From: Magnetofaba australis IT-1
GTDB taxonomy: Bacteria > Pseudomonadota > Magnetococcia > Magnetococcales > Magnetococcaceae
Assembly: GCF_002109495.1 (NCBI RefSeq)
Contig: NZ_LVJN01000020.1
Location: 1,286,300-1,350,299, forward strand
Direction of reading: 5' to 3'
Length of the DNA: 64,000 nucleotides
In this document: piece after piece, positions 25,513 through 34,433 of the stretch
Layout: each line of letters starts with the position of its first letter
How positions within the stretch are numbered: position 1 is the first letter of the stretch
Notes under the pieces: generated by a model
What the model saw: only the letters and a program-made list of their open reading frames with translations
Told to the model about the DNA's origin: nothing
Database searches by the model: none
Translations under genes and position numbers: made by a program

Positions 25513-25975
25513 TTGCCGGTTTTGCAACAAGCGATGGATTCGATTTCCAGAATCCCGCTCAGTGAGGCTGTGCAGAGCTTGAGAGAGATGGATGCGCAAT
25601 CGTTAGCGGTATTGGCTGGGAAGAGGGGGGAGTATGGTCTCTATTCCATTGGGCGAGGCTACTCCAATAGCGGTGGGATAGGGAATGTGATCTGTAATGA
25701 ACACGCTCGCAGAACAGGGTTGGTGGCGCTGAGAGAGTCAAGAGGATGCGTGGTTTTCGGCGGGGCGATAGGAGAATATCACGACGCTTTGGACGCATTT
25801 GCTAATCGATATAATGCTGCGGTGGTCTCTTTGCCCGATTACCCGTATCAAGATATTTGCCATGTCATAACCGAACTGGATCGGGAGCGAATAGAGCGCA
25901 TACGCTCTGAGTATAAAAGGCATCGCATTGGCGATGTTGAATATGATGAGACACGATTCAACGTCAAGGCCACAG
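25513..25975 (+). pseudogene. 5' half of an ankyrin-repeat protein gene, cut by an IS3 element
   Basis: About 150 residues of open frame, with a TTG at 25513 or, better, an ATG at 25534 as start. The GC content is lower than in neighbours and no fold is recognised; a Gly/Ser-rich GYSNSGGIGN and a Cys-containing GCVVFGGAIGEYHDAL can be seen. The frame enters the insertion sequence at 25976 and runs 11 codons into it before a stop. Removing the element and one copy of the ACAG duplication joins this frame exactly to the ankyrin frame at 27394 (aca-gga-gcg), giving a protein of about 443-450 residues. The N-terminal function is unknown. Confidence 0.8.
25972..25975. repeat. Left target-site duplication (ACAG) of the IS3 element
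   Basis: ACAG directly precedes the left inverted repeat, and the same four bases follow the right one at 27390-27393. A 4-bp duplication is within the 3-5 bp range of IS3-family elements. Confidence 0.8.
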
Positions 25976-26023
25976 TGTGCTGGTTCAGCGGAAACATGAC
26001 AACCGTCTAAACCAAAATATCAG

Positions 26024-27007
26024 TTAGCTGTTCGCCTTTTCAGCCATTTTTTGGGATGGCTGAAAAGACTGCTTTTGGTGCGTCGTCCGACGCCGTTCTC
26101 TGGCCGCCTCAAGCTTTTCATCTCGTTCGGCCAGGATCTGCACATGCCGCCCTTCCAGGCGATCCTGTGGGGTGACGTAGTCGATGGCGCTATGGAGCCG
26201 CCGGGTGTTGTAATGCTCGACGTACTTTCCCACAACCCGTTGGGCATCTTCCAGCGATAATGGCGTCTGAGGCCGAATGCACTCACGCTTCAAACTACCG
26301 TGAAAACGCTCCAGCTTTCCGTTGCTCTGCGGATAGTAAGGCGAAGTCCTCACATGCGTCATGCCGGATTCCCGGATGAACGCCTTAAAATCGTTGGCAA
26401 CGAACTGCGGCCCATTGTCTGAGATCAGCCGCGGCTTAGCTTCCGGATAGGCCTCCTGAGCTCGGAGCAGGACCACTTCAACCTCATCTTCCTTCATCGA
26501 CTCACGAATCTCCCAGTGGAGGATAAACCTGCTACATCCATCCAGGACACTGCACAGATAGTAGAACGTCCCCTGGATATTCAGATAGGAGATGTCCACA
26601 TGCCAGTGTTTATGCGGTTCCGAAGGCTGTTTGAACCCTGTGCCCTTCTGCGAGGGCGGTGGGCTCCAACGACGCATCAGCCCGGCAGTTCTGAGCACAC
26701 GCAGCACTGAAGAGGGGCTGACCGCCACCACGCCTGCATCCAGCATCATGTAGGTCAGGCGCCGATAGCCCTCTGACGGATGTTCATGGAAAAAGGCGAC
26801 AATCGCTTCCCTTTCCCAATCGTCCAGCCAAAAATCTCGGGGAATACGGCCATTGTGGTCGTTAACCATTCCATAGCGCTTGCGCCATGAATAGAACTTG
26901 CCCCTTTGCACGCCTATCCAGTTGATAATTCGGCTCGTGTCGATTTCGCTCTTGTCTGACCAAAACGCCACGAAATCCACCACCGAATCCCGTATGTCCG
27001 GCTCCAC
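26024..27007 (-). CDS. IS3-family transposase OrfB (DDE integrase domain)
   Basis: A 327-residue rve/DDE catalytic part of the transposase. The N-terminal region has an HTH_21-like segment (HPSEGYRRLTYMMLDAG). The catalytic acids are D in HVDISYLN, D in ISDNGPQFVA and E in GKLERFHGSLKRE. The nominal GTG start at 27007 is probably not used alone. The in-frame coding extends upstream through the slippery A8 tract, so the active enzyme is expected to be OrfAB made by -1 frameshifting. The C-terminus is basic and Gln-rich. Confidence 0.93.
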   Translation of the reverse strand: MEPDIRDSVVDFVAFWSDKSEIDTSRIINWIGVQRGKFYSWRKRYGMVNDHNGRIPRDFWLDDWEREAIVAFFHEHPSEGYRRLTYMMLDAGVVAVSPSSVLRVLRTAGLMRRWSPPPSQKGTGFKQPSEPHKHWHVDISYLNIQGTFYYLCSVLDGCSRFILHWEIRESMKEDEVEVVLLRAQEAYPEAKPRLISDNGPQFVANDFKAFIRESGMTHVRTSPYYPQSNGKLERFHGSLKRECIRPQTPLSLEDAQRVVGKYVEHYNTRRLHSAIDYVTPQDRLEGRHVQILAERDEKLEAARERRRTTHQKQSFQPSQKMAEKANS

Positions 27008-27018
27008 CCAGCAGCCGT

Positions 27019-27321
27019 TCAGCTCACCCCAAGACTTTTTTTTAGCGCAACATGCGCCTCAAGAAGCTCGGACATAACTTCATTTTTGGTTGCCAACTTC
27101 GCTTCTAGTTCGGCAATCTGTCGGTCACAAGCCTTTTGGCCGCGTTTGTCAGACAAGGCCGCTTCGCCGTTCTCAAACAAAGCCTTTTGCCAGCGATAGT
27201 ACTGGCTGGGCTGAATGCCCGCCTCGTCGCACAGATCCGAGAGAACCACCTTCTCGACCAGGTGACGGCGCACATAGCCTACCTTCTGCTCAGCCGTAAA
27301 TCTCCGCTTCTTCCGTTCCAT
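27019..27321 (-). CDS. IS3-family OrfA (helix-turn-helix)
   Basis: A 100-residue HTH_Tnp_1 protein binding the element ends. It begins MERKKRRFTAEQKVGYVRR, has the HTH segment SDLCDEAGIQPSQYYRWQKA, and ends in a leucine-zipper-like helix (IAELEAKLATKNEVMSELL). Near its end the minus strand reads GCG CTA AAA AAA AGT; slipping back one base on the A8 run enters the orfB frame as AAG TCT TGG. A stop follows six codons later if no slip occurs. Confidence 0.93.
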   Translation of the reverse strand: MERKKRRFTAEQKVGYVRRHLVEKVVLSDLCDEAGIQPSQYYRWQKALFENGEAALSDKRGQKACDRQIAELEAKLATKNEVMSELLEAHVALKKSLGVS

Positions 27322-27389
27322 ACAAACCTCCGCTCAATATCTCTACATTATGAACGATTGGTTTGTCATTTTCCATCTGAACCGAAACA

Positions 27390-27393
27390 ACAG
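27390..27393. repeat. Right target-site duplication (ACAG) of the IS3 element
   Basis: The second copy of the four-base duplication, directly outside the right inverted repeat; it pairs with 25972-25975. Confidence 0.8.
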
Positions 27394-28283
27394 GAGCGGC
27401 CTGGGAGAAGGGCAGTTTGCATCATGCCGTGCGTTTTGGTCATGAGCAGGCCGTGAGGAATTTTTTGGCGCAGGGCGCGGGTTTGGAATCCGAAGACCCC
27501 TTTGGCAAAACGCCTCTGATGTGGGCTGCGCAAAGAGATCAGTTGACGATGGTTAAGCTGTTGCTCGCCAATGGCGCCAAAGTGAGCACCCTCTCTTCGC
27601 GCGGCGTGACCGCTTTGGACTGGGCATCGCAGGCAGGTCACGTTGAAATTGTGAAAGCGTTATTAGAAACTGGCGCCAATCCAAATACCCCAAGCCGGGA
27701 CCTGGAGAATCCTCAAACCCCTTTAAAAAGAGCCGTGCGATCCGGGCATCAATTGGTCGTCGAGACTTTGCTCCGCTATGGAGCGCGTACAGACCTTCCT
27801 GCCGAGCGTGGTCATGGGTTTCTCCCCCCTCTGATTTTGGCGGTTGTGTCTGGGAATCTTCCTATTGCAGAAATGTTGCTGGCTCACGGTGCGGATCCTA
27901 ACGAAGTCAGCGCAGGGCAACGCTCCACAAGCAGAGTGAAAATAACGCCTCTGTATGCTGCAATTTTTACGCATCAGGTTGAGATGACGCGGCTGTTGCT
28001 GGCGCATGGAGCAAACCCGGATCAGCAGCAGCTTGAAGACCCTCTGTATTGGGCCGTTATGCACAAGTGGGTTCGGGATCCCTTTTGTCAGTCTATAGAA
28101 GGGGTGACTCGGGTAAAATTTGGCGATGCAACGGCCCTTGCTATGGCGCGTCTTTTCCGCAATCCATACATCGTCTATCTGCTGGCGCAGTACTCCAAAA
28201 CCACCGTGCCGCCGGAGGAGATGAAAGCGCCGCCAAATCCCATGCCTGAGGAGAGATTTCCCTATTGTCAGCAGGTGAACTAG
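27394..28283 (+). pseudogene. 3' half of the IS-disrupted ankyrin-repeat protein gene
   Basis: About 296 codons encoding roughly six or seven ankyrin repeats, for example GKTPLMWAAQRDQLTMVKLL, GVTALDWASQAGHVEIVKAL, PPLILAVVSGNLPIAEML and ITPLYAAIFTHQVEMTRLL, then a Pro-rich tail. Ankyrin repeats mediate protein-protein contacts. The only upstream start inside this fragment is a TTG at 27417 without a ribosome-binding site, so it is more likely a remnant of the gene beginning before 25976 than an independent gene. A truncated ankyrin protein driven by IS read-through cannot be excluded. Confidence 0.82.
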
Positions 28284-28301
28284 GTGAGGGGAGGCAAGCC
28301 T

Positions 28302-29033
28302 CTAGGCGCTTCTGAGCAGCAAGTTGGCGCCCAGAATCAGCAGCATGCCCAACACCGCCTGCCGGAATCGCTGTTCCGACAGGCGCGCGCGAATCTTCCC
28401 GCCCAGCGCCAAGCCGATCAACGCAGGCGGCACTGCCCACACGGAGAGAATCGCCAACTCCCGCCCCATATAGTTGTGGGCGGTGAGCGCCGCACCCATG
28501 ACGATGGCCAGCAGTCCGAACAGCAGCGCCAACGCTTGCACGAACGCCTCCTTGCCCAACCCCATCGCTTGCAGGTAGGGCGCGCTGGGGAAGATCGCCG
28601 CTCCGGCCAGCCCGGTGGCGGCGCCGGTGAGCGCGCCCATCAGCGGATTCAACCAGGGGATGTAGCGTTCGGCCACGCGCCAGTGGGGCGCGGTGAGGGT
28701 GATCAGCGCATGCACGCACAGAAGAACGCCTAACAGGCGCAGCAGTAGGGCGCTGTCGATGGCCCCGCGCGCGGCGATAGCCAGCCAGGTCATGATCATC
28801 GCCAGCGTCAGGAAAGGCCAAAGTTTGCGTAATAGTGTGCGCAGATAGCCGCCCGCCAGCGCCTGCCACAGATTGGTCACCAGCGAGGGGAGGGCGATGA
28901 TGGCCATGGCGCTCTCCATGGGCATGCGCAGCGCCAGAATCGCCAACGAGAAAATCGGCAACCCCATGCCGGTGGCGCCCTTGATGACGCCAGCGGCCAG
29001 AAACGTGATGAGGATCAGCAGTGCGGTTTCCAT
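28302..29033 (-). CDS. TauE/SafE-family membrane permease
   Basis: A 243-residue protein with about seven to eight membrane spans and the duplicated TauE/SafE pattern: VIKGATGMGLPIFSL in the first half and GALTGAATGLAGAAIFPSAPYLQA in the second. The family exports or imports sulfur-containing or organic anions such as sulfite, sulfoacetate or taurine derivatives; the substrate here is unknown. The start is the ATG at 29033 (METALLILITFL), since the much longer upstream frame is antisense to the next gene. It is divergent from the unknown membrane protein at 29136. Confidence 0.88.
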   Translation of the reverse strand: METALLILITFLAAGVIKGATGMGLPIFSLAILALRMPMESAMAIIALPSLVTNLWQALAGGYLRTLLRKLWPFLTLAMIMTWLAIAARGAIDSALLLRLLGVLLCVHALITLTAPHWRVAERYIPWLNPLMGALTGAATGLAGAAIFPSAPYLQAMGLGKEAFVQALALLFGLLAIVMGAALTAHNYMGRELAILSVWAVPPALIGLALGGKIRARLSEQRFRQAVLGMLLILGANLLLRSA

Positions 29034-29135
29034 GGGCGGAATCCTGTGGGCGGGCGCGTGAGCGGCTTTGCGCCGGGCGGGCGTTTCCTTTATGGTTTGA
29101 TCCTTTCCCACCGCCACGTCAATACGGGATGCATC

Positions 29136-30071
29136 ATGGCCGAAACGCCCCGCATACTGCGCGACATGAAGCCCAAGCTCTACATGGCCTTCATCGTCAG
29201 CGCCACGCTGATCACCTTCAACGTCTTTATCGAGCGCATCTATGCCGGCTCGTGGGACGGTTTGCCGCACCTGTTTCTGGACTATTTCAAGTGGACCGCC
29301 ATCGGCGCTATCGTGGCGTTGGGGTTGGCGCGATGGGGCAAGAACCCACGCCTGTTCCTGCCGCTGGCGCTCACCTTCGGTTGGGCGTGGTTCTTCTTCC
29401 TGAATATGGAAGAGGCGTTTTTCAAGCCCGACCAGGTGGCGACGGCCGCGGGGACGCCGCGCTACTATGTGCTCAATGATGCGGATCGTCAGACCGTAAG
29501 CGGCATTCGGCCCTATCTGGACGCCTTTCCCCAACGGGTTGATGCCCTGATGGCGGCTCTGGAGCCTAAGGAGTTGCAGGCACCGCCGCCGTTGCGCGGC
29601 TCCGATAGCGATGCGCTGAAGCGCTACCGCGATGTGGTGCAAGACACTGCGGCGCGCGCCGAGCAGAACGCCAAGCTGGTGCGCGGCCCGTGGCGCGATG
29701 AGGAGTTGACCCTGTTCCGCGAGCAGGCGCAGCAGGTTACTGGCAGCGAGGCCGAGGCCAAAGAGTTGACCGAGCGCTTCGCCATCGCGCGGGAGCCGCT
29801 CTACGATACCGTCGGCGATTTGCTGGATATTCGCGCCGAGATGCAGCGTCAACGCGCCCAGCAGTTGGGGTGGTTGATCGACCACTTTGGCGAATATGGT
29901 TTCCTGGAGAATGGCGCCATCCATATTCCCGATCCGGCGATGCAGAAAAAGATTGAAGAGAATGACCGGCTGGTGAGCGACCTGTTGGGGCGCTTTCGCG
30001 TGACCATGGCGCGCTATCTTCTGGTGAGCAAAAGCTGGGCGGTTCCCGCCCGCGGCGCCTTGGGGGGGTGA
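29136..30071 (+). CDS. Membrane protein of unknown function with long charged C-terminus
   Basis: 311 residues, not recognised. The first 100 hold three hydrophobic spans (LYMAFIVSATLITFNVFI, FKWTAIGAIVALGLARWG and LFLPLALTFGWAWFFF). The remaining 200 are hydrophilic and helix-rich with many Arg, Glu and Gln residues, likely a coiled-coil cytoplasmic domain. The ATG at 29136 is chosen because the product then starts cleanly before the first span. It ends 4 bases before comM, so the two are probably co-transcribed. No function is assigned. Confidence 0.75.
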   Translation: MAETPRILRDMKPKLYMAFIVSATLITFNVFIERIYAGSWDGLPHLFLDYFKWTAIGAIVALGLARWGKNPRLFLPLALTFGWAWFFFLNMEEAFFKPDQVATAAGTPRYYVLNDADRQTVSGIRPYLDAFPQRVDALMAALEPKELQAPPPLRGSDSDALKRYRDVVQDTAARAEQNAKLVRGPWRDEELTLFREQAQQVTGSEAEAKELTERFAIAREPLYDTVGDLLDIRAEMQRQRAQQLGWLIDHFGEYGFLENGAIHIPDPAMQKKIEENDRLVSDLLGRFRVTMARYLLVSKSWAVPARGALGG

Positions 30072-30075
30072 GCGG

Positions 30076-31605
30076 ATGCTGGCGCGGGTCAACACCATCG
30101 CCCTGGAGGGGGTGCGGGCCAGAGCAGTGGAGGTCGAAGTCGATCTGGCCAGCGGTCTGCCGACTTTGAGCATCGTCGGCATGCCGGAGACCGCCGTGCG
30201 CGAGGCCAAGGATCGGGTGCGCGCCGCTCTGGCCAACTCCGGCTTTCAAGTGCCCGCCAAACGCGTGACCATCAATCTGGCCCCGGCGGATCTGCCCAAA
30301 GTGGGCAGCGGCTACGATCTGCCCATGGCGCTGGGACTCTTGGCGGCCATGGACGTCATCCCCATGCCGGCCCTGAGTGGGCGCATCATCGTCGGCGAGT
30401 TGGCCCTGGATGGGCGCGTCAAGCCAGCCAATGGCTGTCTGCCAGCGGCGTTGCTGGCGCGGGAGTTGGGCTGTGAAGAGGTGATCATCCCCGCCAGCAA
30501 TGCGCCGGAGAGCGCGTTGGCCGAGGGCGTGCGCGCCATCGGCGCACAAACGCTGATGGAGGTGGTGGCGCATCTGCGCGGCGATGACACGCTGACGCCG
30601 CATCCGCCCATCGATCTGGATCTGGACCCCACGCAACAAGAGGGGGTGGTGGACCTCATCGAGGTCAAAGGCCAGGAGAGCGCCAAACGCGCCTTGGAGA
30701 TCTGTGCGGCGGGCGGCCATAATCTGATCATGACCGGGCCGCCAGGCTCGGGGAAAACCCTGCTGGCGCGCTGTCTGCCCGGTATCTTGCCAGCGCTCTC
30801 TATTGAGGAGTCGCTGGATGTCACCGCCGTCTACTCGGTCGCCGGACGCTTGACTCGCGAGCGCCCTCTGGTTCGCGCGCGGCCGTTTCGTTCGCCGCAC
30901 CATACCGCTTCGCAGGTGGCGCTTGTCGGCGGGGGCGGCGTGCCCAAGCCTGGCGAAGTGAGTCTGGCCCACCGTGGAGTGCTGTTTCTGGACGAGATCC
31001 CGGAGTTCAATCGCAACGCCTTGGAGGTGTTGCGCGAGCCGTTGGAGTCCGGCGACGTCACCGTCTCCCGCGCGGCGCGTTCGGTGCGCTTCCCCGCTCG
31101 CTTTCAGTTGGTGGCGGCCTGCAACCCCTGTCCATGCGGTTATCTGGGAGATGGCCAGAAGGCGTGCGTCTGCTCCGCGCCACAGGTGGAACGCTATCGC
31201 AGTAAACTCTCCGGCCCGCTGCTGGATCGCATCGATCTTCACGTTCAAGCCCCTGCAGTGCCGTTCGAGACCTTGGCGGGACTGCCCAGCGGCGAACCCA
31301 GCGCAACGGTGCGCGCTCGCGTCACCGCTGCGCGGGTTCGACAACAGGCGCGCCAAGGCGGCGCAATTCTCAATGCGCATCTGAGCGGCTCGCAACTGGA
31401 TGCGTCTGTGGCGCTGGATGGTGCCGGGCGCGATCTGTTGGCGCTGGCGAGCCGCAAATTGGGCTTTTCGGCGCGCGGCTTCCATCGTATTCTCCGGGTC
31501 GCGCGCACGGTGGCGGACCTGGATGGAGCCGACAACGTCAGTGTGGGGCATCTGTCCGAAGCGATTCAACTGCGCCAGGGCTTTGTCCAGGACGCCCCGG
31601 CATAA
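30076..31605 (+). CDS. comM: ComM/YifB-family Mg-chelatase-like AAA+ ATPase
   Basis: 509 residues. The N-terminal Lon-protease-like fold domain (MLARVNTIALEGVRA, TLSIVGMPETAVREAKDRV, GSGYDLPMALGLLAA) is followed by the AAA+ core with Walker A GPPGSGKTLLAR and Walker B VLFLDEIPEF, then the NPCPCGYLGD zinc-like segment and a C-terminal helical domain. ComM is a hexameric helicase promoting branch migration during natural transformation; YifB homologues occur widely in non-competent bacteria. The length is typical. No other competence genes are adjacent. Confidence 0.93.
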   Translation: MLARVNTIALEGVRARAVEVEVDLASGLPTLSIVGMPETAVREAKDRVRAALANSGFQVPAKRVTINLAPADLPKVGSGYDLPMALGLLAAMDVIPMPALSGRIIVGELALDGRVKPANGCLPAALLARELGCEEVIIPASNAPESALAEGVRAIGAQTLMEVVAHLRGDDTLTPHPPIDLDLDPTQQEGVVDLIEVKGQESAKRALEICAAGGHNLIMTGPPGSGKTLLARCLPGILPALSIEESLDVTAVYSVAGRLTRERPLVRARPFRSPHHTASQVALVGGGGVPKPGEVSLAHRGVLFLDEIPEFNRNALEVLREPLESGDVTVSRAARSVRFPARFQLVAACNPCPCGYLGDGQKACVCSAPQVERYRSKLSGPLLDRIDLHVQAPAVPFETLAGLPSGEPSATVRARVTAARVRQQARQGGAILNAHLSGSQLDASVALDGAGRDLLALASRKLGFSARGFHRILRVARTVADLDGADNVSVGHLSEAIQLRQGFVQDAPA

Positions 31606-31705
31606 AGCGCAATGCGGATGAGAACAAATCCTGTACACGTCCGACAAAAGTGACATATCATCATTTTTGTTTGTGTAGCAACATTCGGGCTGACGGGAGG
31701 TTCGT

Positions 31706-32257
31706 GTGGTCAACAATCTTGCGGGCACGCGAATTCGCGCAATTCGCGCGTCGCGAAAACTCACTCAACAAAATTTGGCTGACCTAGCCAATATTCCCCG
31801 CGCCACCTTGGCGACGGTGGAGAAGGATGACGCCAACCCCTCATTGGCGGTGGTCTATAAAATCGCCAAGGCGCTGGGCGTCTCCATCGATGAGCTGGTG
31901 GTGACGGATCACGAGCGGATTCAATTGGTGGATAGCGAGCAGATGCGCTGGACCGAATCGCAAGATGGGCTCTATCGCGCGTTGACCATCTCTCCGCCCA
32001 ACGATCATCGCTTTTCGCAACAGATCTTCACCCTCCAACCTGGAGCGCGCTATGAGGGCCGACCGCACCCGCCAGGCAGTGAAGAGTATCTGCATATTCT
32101 CAAGGGCGAAGTGGTGCTGGAGATCTCCGGCGAGGCCAAAGTGCTGGAGGAGGGGGACTCGGCGCGCTTCAAGGGCAATGTGCGGCATAACTACGTCAAC
32201 GCCTCCAGCTCTTTGGCGCAGGGGATCGTGAGCATTTTGGAGAAGTGTAAAAAATAG
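31706..32257 (+). CDS. XRE-family transcriptional regulator with cupin sensor domain
   Basis: A 183-residue protein. An N-terminal HTH_3 domain (about residues 8-62, LTQQNLADLANIPRATLATVEKD) joins a C-terminal double-stranded beta-helix cupin (about 110-178) with GRPHPPGSEEYLHILKGEV and GDSARFKGNVRHNYVN. Such regulators bind a small ligand or metal in the cupin and control nearby or amino-acid/polyamine genes. The start is GTG, 5 bases after GGGAGG. Its target is not evident; it stands alone before the tRNA operon. Confidence 0.92.
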   Translation: MVNNLAGTRIRAIRASRKLTQQNLADLANIPRATLATVEKDDANPSLAVVYKIAKALGVSIDELVVTDHERIQLVDSEQMRWTESQDGLYRALTISPPNDHRFSQQIFTLQPGARYEGRPHPPGSEEYLHILKGEVVLEISGEAKVLEEGDSARFKGNVRHNYVNASSSLAQGIVSILEKCKK

Positions 32258-32307
32258 ATTGCATGACTCACAGTTGGGAAAAAAATGACGGCTTCGCAAA
32301 AATGCCG

Positions 32308-32336
32308 TTGACTTAAAAGCGCGATAGGTTTATCAA
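32308..32336 (+). promoter_or_regulatory. Sigma-70 promoter of the tRNA-tuf operon
   Basis: TTGACT at 32308 and TATCAA at 32331, separated by 17 bases, end 19 bases before tRNA-Tyr. The -35 box is one mismatch from consensus and the spacing is ideal. Confidence 0.7.
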
Positions 32337-32355
32337 TTGCGTCTCTTGAAAATGT

Positions 32356-32440
<85 letters not shown>

Positions 32441-32495
32441 TTTTTAAGAATCATGCGGAAGAAAATTTAAGCACACAGACGTCAGAAACCGTGAC

Positions 32496-32569
32496 GCGGG
32501 TGTAGTTTAATGGTAGAACGTCAGCCTTCCAAGCTGATCACGGGGGTTCGATTCCCCTCACCCGCTCCA
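32496..32569 (+). tRNA. tRNA-Gly (TCC)
   Basis: A 74-base tRNA: acceptor GCGGGTG/CACCCGC, anticodon TCC in the loop CTTCCAA, T-loop TTCGATT and encoded CCA. Confidence 0.97.
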
Positions 32570-32616
32570 GTTTTGGCGGGGCAGGGGTAACGCCCAGTCA
32601 TAGATTTTGGTATTCC

Positions 32617-32691
<75 letters not shown>

Positions 32692-32766
32692 TTCTTTAAA
32701 TCACGTACGATCTGCGCATAGGGTTTTCGCCTGGCGCTGGAATGAACTGATCTTGGAGAGAACGGC

Positions 32767-33957
32767 ATGGCCAAGGAAAAGTTTGAACGCAACAAACCGC
32801 ACGTAAACGTCGGCACCATCGGCCACGTTGACCATGGTAAGACCACGTTGACCGCCGCCATCACCAAGACCATGGCGGATGCGGGTCGCGCGGAATTCAA
32901 GGCCTATGACGAGATTGACGGCGCGCCGGAAGAGCGTGAGCGCGGCATCACCATCTCCACCGCCCACGTGGAGTATGAGACTGAGAATCGTCACTACGCC
33001 CACGTGGACTGCCCGGGTCACGCGGACTACATCAAGAACATGATCACCGGCGCGGCGCAGATGGATGGCGCGATTCTGGTGGTGAGCGCGGCCGACGGCC
33101 CCATGCCGCAGACCCGTGAGCACATCCTGCTGGCGCGTCAGGTTGGCGTGCCCGCCCTGGTGGTGTTCATGAACAAAGTCGATCAGGTCGACGACCCCGA
33201 GCTGCTGGAGCTGGTGGAGATGGAGATTCGTGAACTCCTCTCCGATTACGAATTCCCCGGCGACGACATTCCGGTGGTGCAGGGCTCGGCTCTGAAAGCC
33301 CTGGAAGGCGAAGACAGCGAGATCGGCATCCAGGCGATCAACAAGCTGATGGCGGAAGTGGATGCCTACATCCCTGAGCCTGAGCGTCCGCTGGACAAGT
33401 CGTTCCTGATGCCCATCGAAGACGTGTTCACCATCTCCGGCCGCGGCACCGTGGTGACCGGTCGTGTTGAGCGCGGCATCATCAAGGTTGGCGAATCCAT
33501 TGAGATCGTGGGTCTGCGCGACACCCAGACCACCACCTGCACCGGCGTTGAGATGTTCCGCAAGCTGCTGGATCAGGGGCAGGCTGGCGACAACGTGGGC
33601 GTGCTGCTGCGCGGCACCAAGCGTGAAGACGTGCAGCGCGGTCAGGTTCTGGCGAAGCCGGGCTCGATCACCCCGCACACCAAGTTCAAGGCGGAGTGCT
33701 ACATCCTGAACAAGGAAGAGGGCGGTCGTCACACCCCGTTCTTCAGCAACTACCGTCCGCAGTTCTACTTCCGCACCACCGACGTCACCGGCACCCTGAA
33801 GCTGCCCGAGGGCACCGAGATGGTGATGCCCGGCGATAATGTGACGTTGGAAGTTGAACTGATCGGCCCCATCGCCATGGAGCAGGGTCTGCGCTTTGCC
33901 ATCCGCGAAGGCGGCCGCACCGTCGGCGCTGGCGTCGTCGCTGAAGTCATCGAGTAA
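32767..33957 (+). CDS. tuf: Elongation factor Tu, copy 1
   Basis: A 396-residue GTPase that brings aminoacyl-tRNA to the ribosome. The G motifs are [17 protein letters not shown] and NKVD, followed by two beta-barrel domains. The length is standard. It lies in the tRNA-tuf-secE arrangement of E. coli tufB. The nucleotide sequence appears identical to the copy at 49752 from the ATG through the stop codon, with unrelated flanks. Confidence 0.99.
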   Translation: MAKEKFERNKPHVNVGTIGHVDHGKTTLTAAITKTMADAGRAEFKAYDEIDGAPEERERGITISTAHVEYETENRHYAHVDCPGHADYIKNMITGAAQMDGAILVVSAADGPMPQTREHILLARQVGVPALVVFMNKVDQVDDPELLELVEMEIRELLSDYEFPGDDIPVVQGSALKALEGEDSEIGIQAINKLMAEVDAYIPEPERPLDKSFLMPIEDVFTISGRGTVVTGRVERGIIKVGESIEIVGLRDTQTTTCTGVEMFRKLLDQGQAGDNVGVLLRGTKREDVQRGQVLAKPGSITPHTKFKAECYILNKEEGGRHTPFFSNYRPQFYFRTTDVTGTLKLPEGTEMVMPGDNVTLEVELIGPIAMEQGLRFAIREGGRTVGAGVVAEVIE

Positions 33958-33995
33958 GCGACGCCCGCTTACCGACGATTGAGCACCATCCCAAG

Positions 33996-34029
33996 GGCGT
34001 CCAGCAGATGCTGGGCGCCGTTGGTTTTT
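33996..34029 (+). terminator. Candidate terminator after tuf copy 1
   Basis: An 11-bp stem, GGCGTCCAGCA pairing TGCTGGGCGCC with one G-U pair and a 2-base spacer at the tip, is followed by GTTGGTTTTTC. It separates tuf from rpmG. Confidence 0.72.
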
Positions 34030-34087
34030 CAATACTTTTCGATTTGTGGGCGTGCTACGGCGCGCACCCTGTAGTCTGGAGTCTGAA

Positions 34088-34243
34088 ATGCGCGAGCTCA
34101 TCAGCTTGGCTTGTGAAGAGTGCAAGCGTCGCAATTACACCACCGACAAGAACAAGCGGAACCATCCTGAAAAGATGTCGCTGAAGAAGTTCTGCAAGTT
34201 CTGCGGCAAGCACACCGTTCACAAAGAAGGCAAAATCAAGTGA
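34088..34243 (+). CDS. rpmG: 50S ribosomal protein L33, zinc-ribbon form
   Basis: 51 residues, [19 protein letters not shown] and onward, with two CxxC pairs (CEEC near residue 9 and CKFC near residue 36) that bind zinc. This is the cysteine-containing L33 form rather than the zinc-free form of E. coli. The ATG at 34088 gives the family start; an upstream frame extension has no similarity. It sits between tuf and tRNA-Trp, before secE, as in many bacteria. Confidence 0.95.
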   Translation: MRELISLACEECKRRNYTTDKNKRNHPEKMSLKKFCKFCGKHTVHKEGKIK

Positions 34244-34272
34244 AATCGTGGTTTGCGTAAAGCAGCCCCGAT

Positions 34273-34348
34273 AGGACAGTAGCTCAATTGGTAGAGCATC
34301 GGTCTCCAAAACCGGCGGTTGGGGGTTCGAGTCCCTCCTGTCCTGCCA
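34273..34348 (+). tRNA. tRNA-Trp (CCA)
   Basis: A 76-base tRNA: acceptor AGGACAG/CTGTCCT, anticodon CCA in the loop CTCCAAA, T-loop TTCGAGT and encoded CCA end. It lies between rpmG and secE. Confidence 0.97.
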
Positions 34349-34433
34349 TACGCCTTCACACCGCCGCGCTTCCGCAAGGGAGCGCGGCGCGTGCGCCGAA
34401 CCACCTTGTAAATGCGCGGATAAGGCTTTCGCT

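Larger units (their letters stand above)
25976..27389 (-). mobile_element. IS3-family insertion sequence, 1414 bp, apparently intact
   Basis: The ends are imperfect inverted repeats of about 30 bases: the left begins TGTGCTGGTTCAG, the right (reverse complement) begins TGTTTCGGTTCAG, and both continue GGAAA..ATGACAA.CC. They are bounded by ACAG direct repeats. The element carries two overlapping minus-strand frames, orfA and orfB, in IS3 arrangement with a run of eight A for -1 frameshifting. Matching duplications and intact frames suggest a fairly recent insertion. The exact IS name cannot be given without a database search. Confidence 0.9.

Noticed and set aside
25976-26010. Coding frame continuing from the unknown gene into the insertion sequence
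   Set aside because: The last 11 codons lie within the IS inverted repeat, so they are a chance extension and not part of the original gene.
25997-27368. Shorter IS boundaries at TGAC...GTCA
   Set aside because: Inverted-repeat similarity continues outward (GGTTCAG..GGAAA), and only the outer boundaries give a target duplication (ACAG).
29034-30236. N-terminal extension of the TauE/SafE gene to 644 residues
   Set aside because: The extension is antisense to the membrane protein at 29136 and has no family similarity; the first spans begin right at the ATG at 29033.
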